Shown here: one piece after another, positions 62,350 to 64,000 of the stretch
How positions within the stretch are numbered: position 1 is the first letter of the stretch
How the letters are laid out: each line of letters starts with the position of its first letter
NCBI RefSeq assembly: GCF_900100455.1
Contig: NZ_FNCV01000010.1
Span: 1 to 64,000, forward strand
Source: Roseospirillum parvum
GTDB taxonomy: Bacteria; Pseudomonadota; Alphaproteobacteria; Rhodospirillales; Rhodospirillaceae
Direction of reading: 5' to 3'
Length of the DNA stretch: 64,000 nucleotides
Position numbers and translations under genes: made by a program
Notes under the pieces: model-generated
Database searches by the model: none
Told to the model about the DNA's origin: nothing
Seen by the model: only the letters and a program-made list of their open reading frames with translations

Positions 62350-62668
62350 CCTATATTCCAGTTTTTAACGTTTATGATGATATCTGATACATCAGATTAG
62401 ATGGCAATGCAAGGTCACCCCGGCGGCCCGGAGGGGACTCATGTTGCACTGCACAAAAAAGCCGTTGACCCCGGCTTGCGGGCTGGTATGATGTCCCCAT
62501 ATAAGGGTTGCTGCACTGCAACATGCCCGTACCGGAACATGGCCGCCCGCATGGTGCCTCGCATGGTTCCCATCCGGCCGCCGCCCCAGGGCCCGGCACA
62601 CACCGCAGCCCCATCCCGTGCCGAGCCGCCCGCGCCGGCGGCCGATCGCCAAGAAAAGGACTCCGATC
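62350..62668. promoter_or_regulatory. Divergent regulatory region, XRE-sulP and phasin gene
   Basis: About 319 bp. On the left, the perfect inverted repeat TCTGAT-AC-ATCAGA lies at 62383-62396, about 35-50 bp before the XRE gene. On the right, TTGACC (62465-62470) and TATGAT (62487-62492), 16 bp apart, form a good plus-strand promoter for the phasin gene. It is flanked by TTGCACTGCACAA (62444-62456) and GTTGCTGCACTGCAAC (62507-62522). These TGCA-rich palindromes resemble PhaR operators of PHB granule genes. A 5' leader of about 165 nt precedes the phasin gene. Confidence 0.6.
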
Positions 62669-63022
62669 ATGATGAAGACCTACGAAGACATCCTGCAGTT
62701 CAACAAGCAGACCCTCGACCTGATGGTCAAGAGCAGCAGCCGCATGGCCGGCTCCATGGAGACCATGACCAAGGAAGCCATGGGCTTCTTCGGCAAGAGC
62801 TTCGAGGACGCCGTCGAGGCCTCCAAGGCGATGGCCTCCTGCAAGACCGCGGCCGACGTGATGGCCCTGCAGACCAAGCTGTCCAAGGACGCCTGGGAGC
62901 AGATGATCGAGCAGAGCAAGAAGATCAGCGAGGTCCAGGCCGAGCTGTTCCGCGAGACCGTCGAGCCGCTGACCAGCCACTACAAGGGTGCCCTGGACAG
63001 CGCCATGAAGTCGGCCGCCTGA
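62669..63022 (+). CDS. Phasin family protein
   Basis: The protein has 117 residues from the ATG at 62669 (AAAGGA upstream at 62655-62660); ATG 62672 is the alternative. It is entirely helical with an amphipathic pattern: MMKTYEDILQFNKQTLDLMV, KEAMGFFGKSFEDAVEASKA, then QTKLSKDAWEQMIEQSKKIS. It ends MKSAA. Phasins coat polyhydroxybutyrate granules and control their size and number; this fits the PhaR-like sites upstream. It has its own promoter and terminator, so it is monocistronic. Confidence 0.9.
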   Translation: MMKTYEDILQFNKQTLDLMVKSSSRMAGSMETMTKEAMGFFGKSFEDAVEASKAMASCKTAADVMALQTKLSKDAWEQMIEQSKKISEVQAELFRETVEPLTSHYKGALDSAMKSAA

Positions 63023-63056
63023 ACGGCGCCCGGCCCAGCGGCCACCTGACCCATAC

Positions 63057-63090
63057 AAAGAGGCACCGCCCCCGGCGGTGCCTCTTTTTT
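63057..63090 (+). terminator. Terminator after the phasin gene
   Basis: AAAGAGGCACCGCC (63057-63070) pairs perfectly with GGCGGTGCCTCTTT (63074-63087) over a 3-nt loop, ending in a T-run to 63090. It is 34 bp after the stop. Confidence 0.92.
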
Positions 63091-63112
63091 GTCGTGCCGG
63101 CGCCAGAGTTGC

Positions 63113-64000
63113 TCAGGCGTGGTTTTCCAGCACGTGCCCGGCCAGATACAACGAGCCGGCGATCAGCACCCGGTGCGGAGTCGGGCCGGCGTGGCGCTGG
63201 ATGTCGGCCAGCGCGGCGGCCAGGTCCGGCGCCTCGGCGGCGTCCAGGGCCTGGGCGGCGCGGGCGTGGGCGACCAGCTCGGCGGTCGGCTGGCCCGCAT
63301 GATCCGGGTTGGGCATGGGGATGGCGCGCAGGTGGCGCAGCGCCGGGGCCAGCGGCCTCAGGAAGCCGTCCGCCTTCTTGTCCTTCAGCATGCCGACGAT
63401 CAGGCTGAGCGGCCGGTCGCGCCACAGCCGGGCCTGGGCGGCCAGGGCCTGACCGGCGGCCGGGTTGTGGCCGCCATCGAGCCACAGCTCCCAGCCGTCG
63501 GGCAGGCTCTCGACCAACGGCCCGCGGGTCAGGCGGTGCAGGCGGCCGGGCCAGTTGGCGGCCCTCAGCCCCTCGGCCCGCGCCTCGGGACTGACGGAAA
63601 CCCCCTTCAGGTGCTCCAGCGCCGCCAGGGCGAGGCCGGCGTTGTGGAGCTGGTGCGGCCCCGGCAGCGCCGGCAGGGGCAGCGGCGGAGCGGCGCATCG
63701 GGCGCCGTCCTGAGCGATGGTTTCCAGAACCAGCCCACCTTGGGGGGCGGGTCGGGTGCGCACGAACCACTCGCTGCCCTCGCGCCAGGTGGGGCAGCCC
63801 ATTTCCAGCGATTTCAGCTCGATCACCCGGGCCGCCTTGCGCGGCTGGCGGGCCACCACCACGCCCACCCCGGGCTTGAGGATGCCGGCCTTCTCGGCGG
63901 CGATGCTTTCGATGCGCCCACCGAGGTAGCTTTCGTGGTCCATGGAAACCGGGGTGAGGAGGGTCAGGGCCGGCCGGCGGACCACGTTGGTGGCGTCCAG
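63113..64000 (-). CDS. folC: Folylpolyglutamate/dihydrofolate synthase, C-terminal part (partial)
   Basis: The gene runs off the right edge; about 296 codons are visible. The frame enters with LDATNVVRRPALTLLTPVSM followed by DHESYLGGRIESIAAEKAGI, the Mur-ligase-type FolC block (internal part of the ATPase). HQLHNAGLALAALEHL, WPGRLHRL, WLDGGHNPAAGQAL and LIVGMLKDKKADGFLRPLAP follow. FolC adds glutamate to dihydropteroate and folates. The window lacks the N-terminal P-loop. It is convergent with the phasin terminator. Confidence 0.95.
   Translation of the reverse strand: MDATNVVRRPALTLLTPVSMDHESYLGGRIESIAAEKAGILKPGVGVVVARQPRKAARVIELKSLEMGCPTWREGSEWFVRTRPAPQGGLVLETIAQDGARCAAPPLPLPALPGPHQLHNAGLALAALEHLKGVSVSPEARAEGLRAANWPGRLHRLTRGPLVESLPDGWELWLDGGHNPAAGQALAAQARLWRDRPLSLIVGMLKDKKADGFLRPLAPALRHLRAIPMPNPDHAGQPTAELVAHARAAQALDAAEAPDLAAALADIQRHAGPTPHRVLIAGSLYLAGHVLENHA

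Overview
The window looks like chromosome of a high-GC alphaproteobacterium, most likely in the Rhodospirillales. Supporting signs are strong codon bias, a glnB-glnA pair behind a sigma-54-like promoter, SufE, cobF/cobL of aerobic cobalamin synthesis, MutL with an endonuclease-type C-terminus and no MutH nearby, a phasin gene with TGCA-type operators, and Tad pilus genes. Species cannot be fixed from sequence alone.

Region 1 (1-11.5 kb): the end of an IS5-family transposase and a 141-bp palindromic element, then a type I-E CRISPR-Cas locus on the minus strand. The order of transcription is two unrecognised ORFs, cas3, cas8e, cse2, cas7e, cas5e, cas6e, cas1, cas2, then a 7-repeat array. A WYL-domain regulator is divergent at the head. 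The effector genes look intact, but cas1 is an in-frame remnant of about 100 codons that keeps only both ends of the protein. The locus should therefore interfere but not acquire spacers.

Region 2 (11.5-29.1 kb), housekeeping: metallophosphatase, Dcu C4-dicarboxylate carrier, rluE, ppa, sufE, two M16 peptidases, pgi, mutL with a small methyltransferase-like gene, a polyamine-type ABC importer lacking an ATPase gene, and aconitase.

Region 3 (29.8-39.9 kb): acyl-CoA ligase, livG, livH, livM, binding protein, livF and a PaaK-like CoA ligase. This looks like an uptake-and-activation unit for an organic acid. metZ follows.

Region 4 (40-52.4 kb): GT-C glycosyltransferase, cobF, cobL, three Tad genes, a PAS-GGDEF protein, a class I aminotransferase, glnB and glnA.

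Region 5 (52.38-59.32 kb): a 6.9-kb island integrated into the 3' end of glnA. It carries its own last glnA codons plus a terminator; the displaced native glnA tail and terminator lie at the far side. Cargo is a ParB-like protein, a Cys/His protein, a serine recombinase, Vsr, a C5 cytosine methyltransferase, an Eco29kI-like GIY-YIG restriction enzyme broken at a T8 run, and a tyrosine integrase at the right end.

Region 6 (59.4-64 kb): a membrane-anchored DUF2726-like protein, a SulP carrier with an XRE regulator, a phasin, and folC running off the window.
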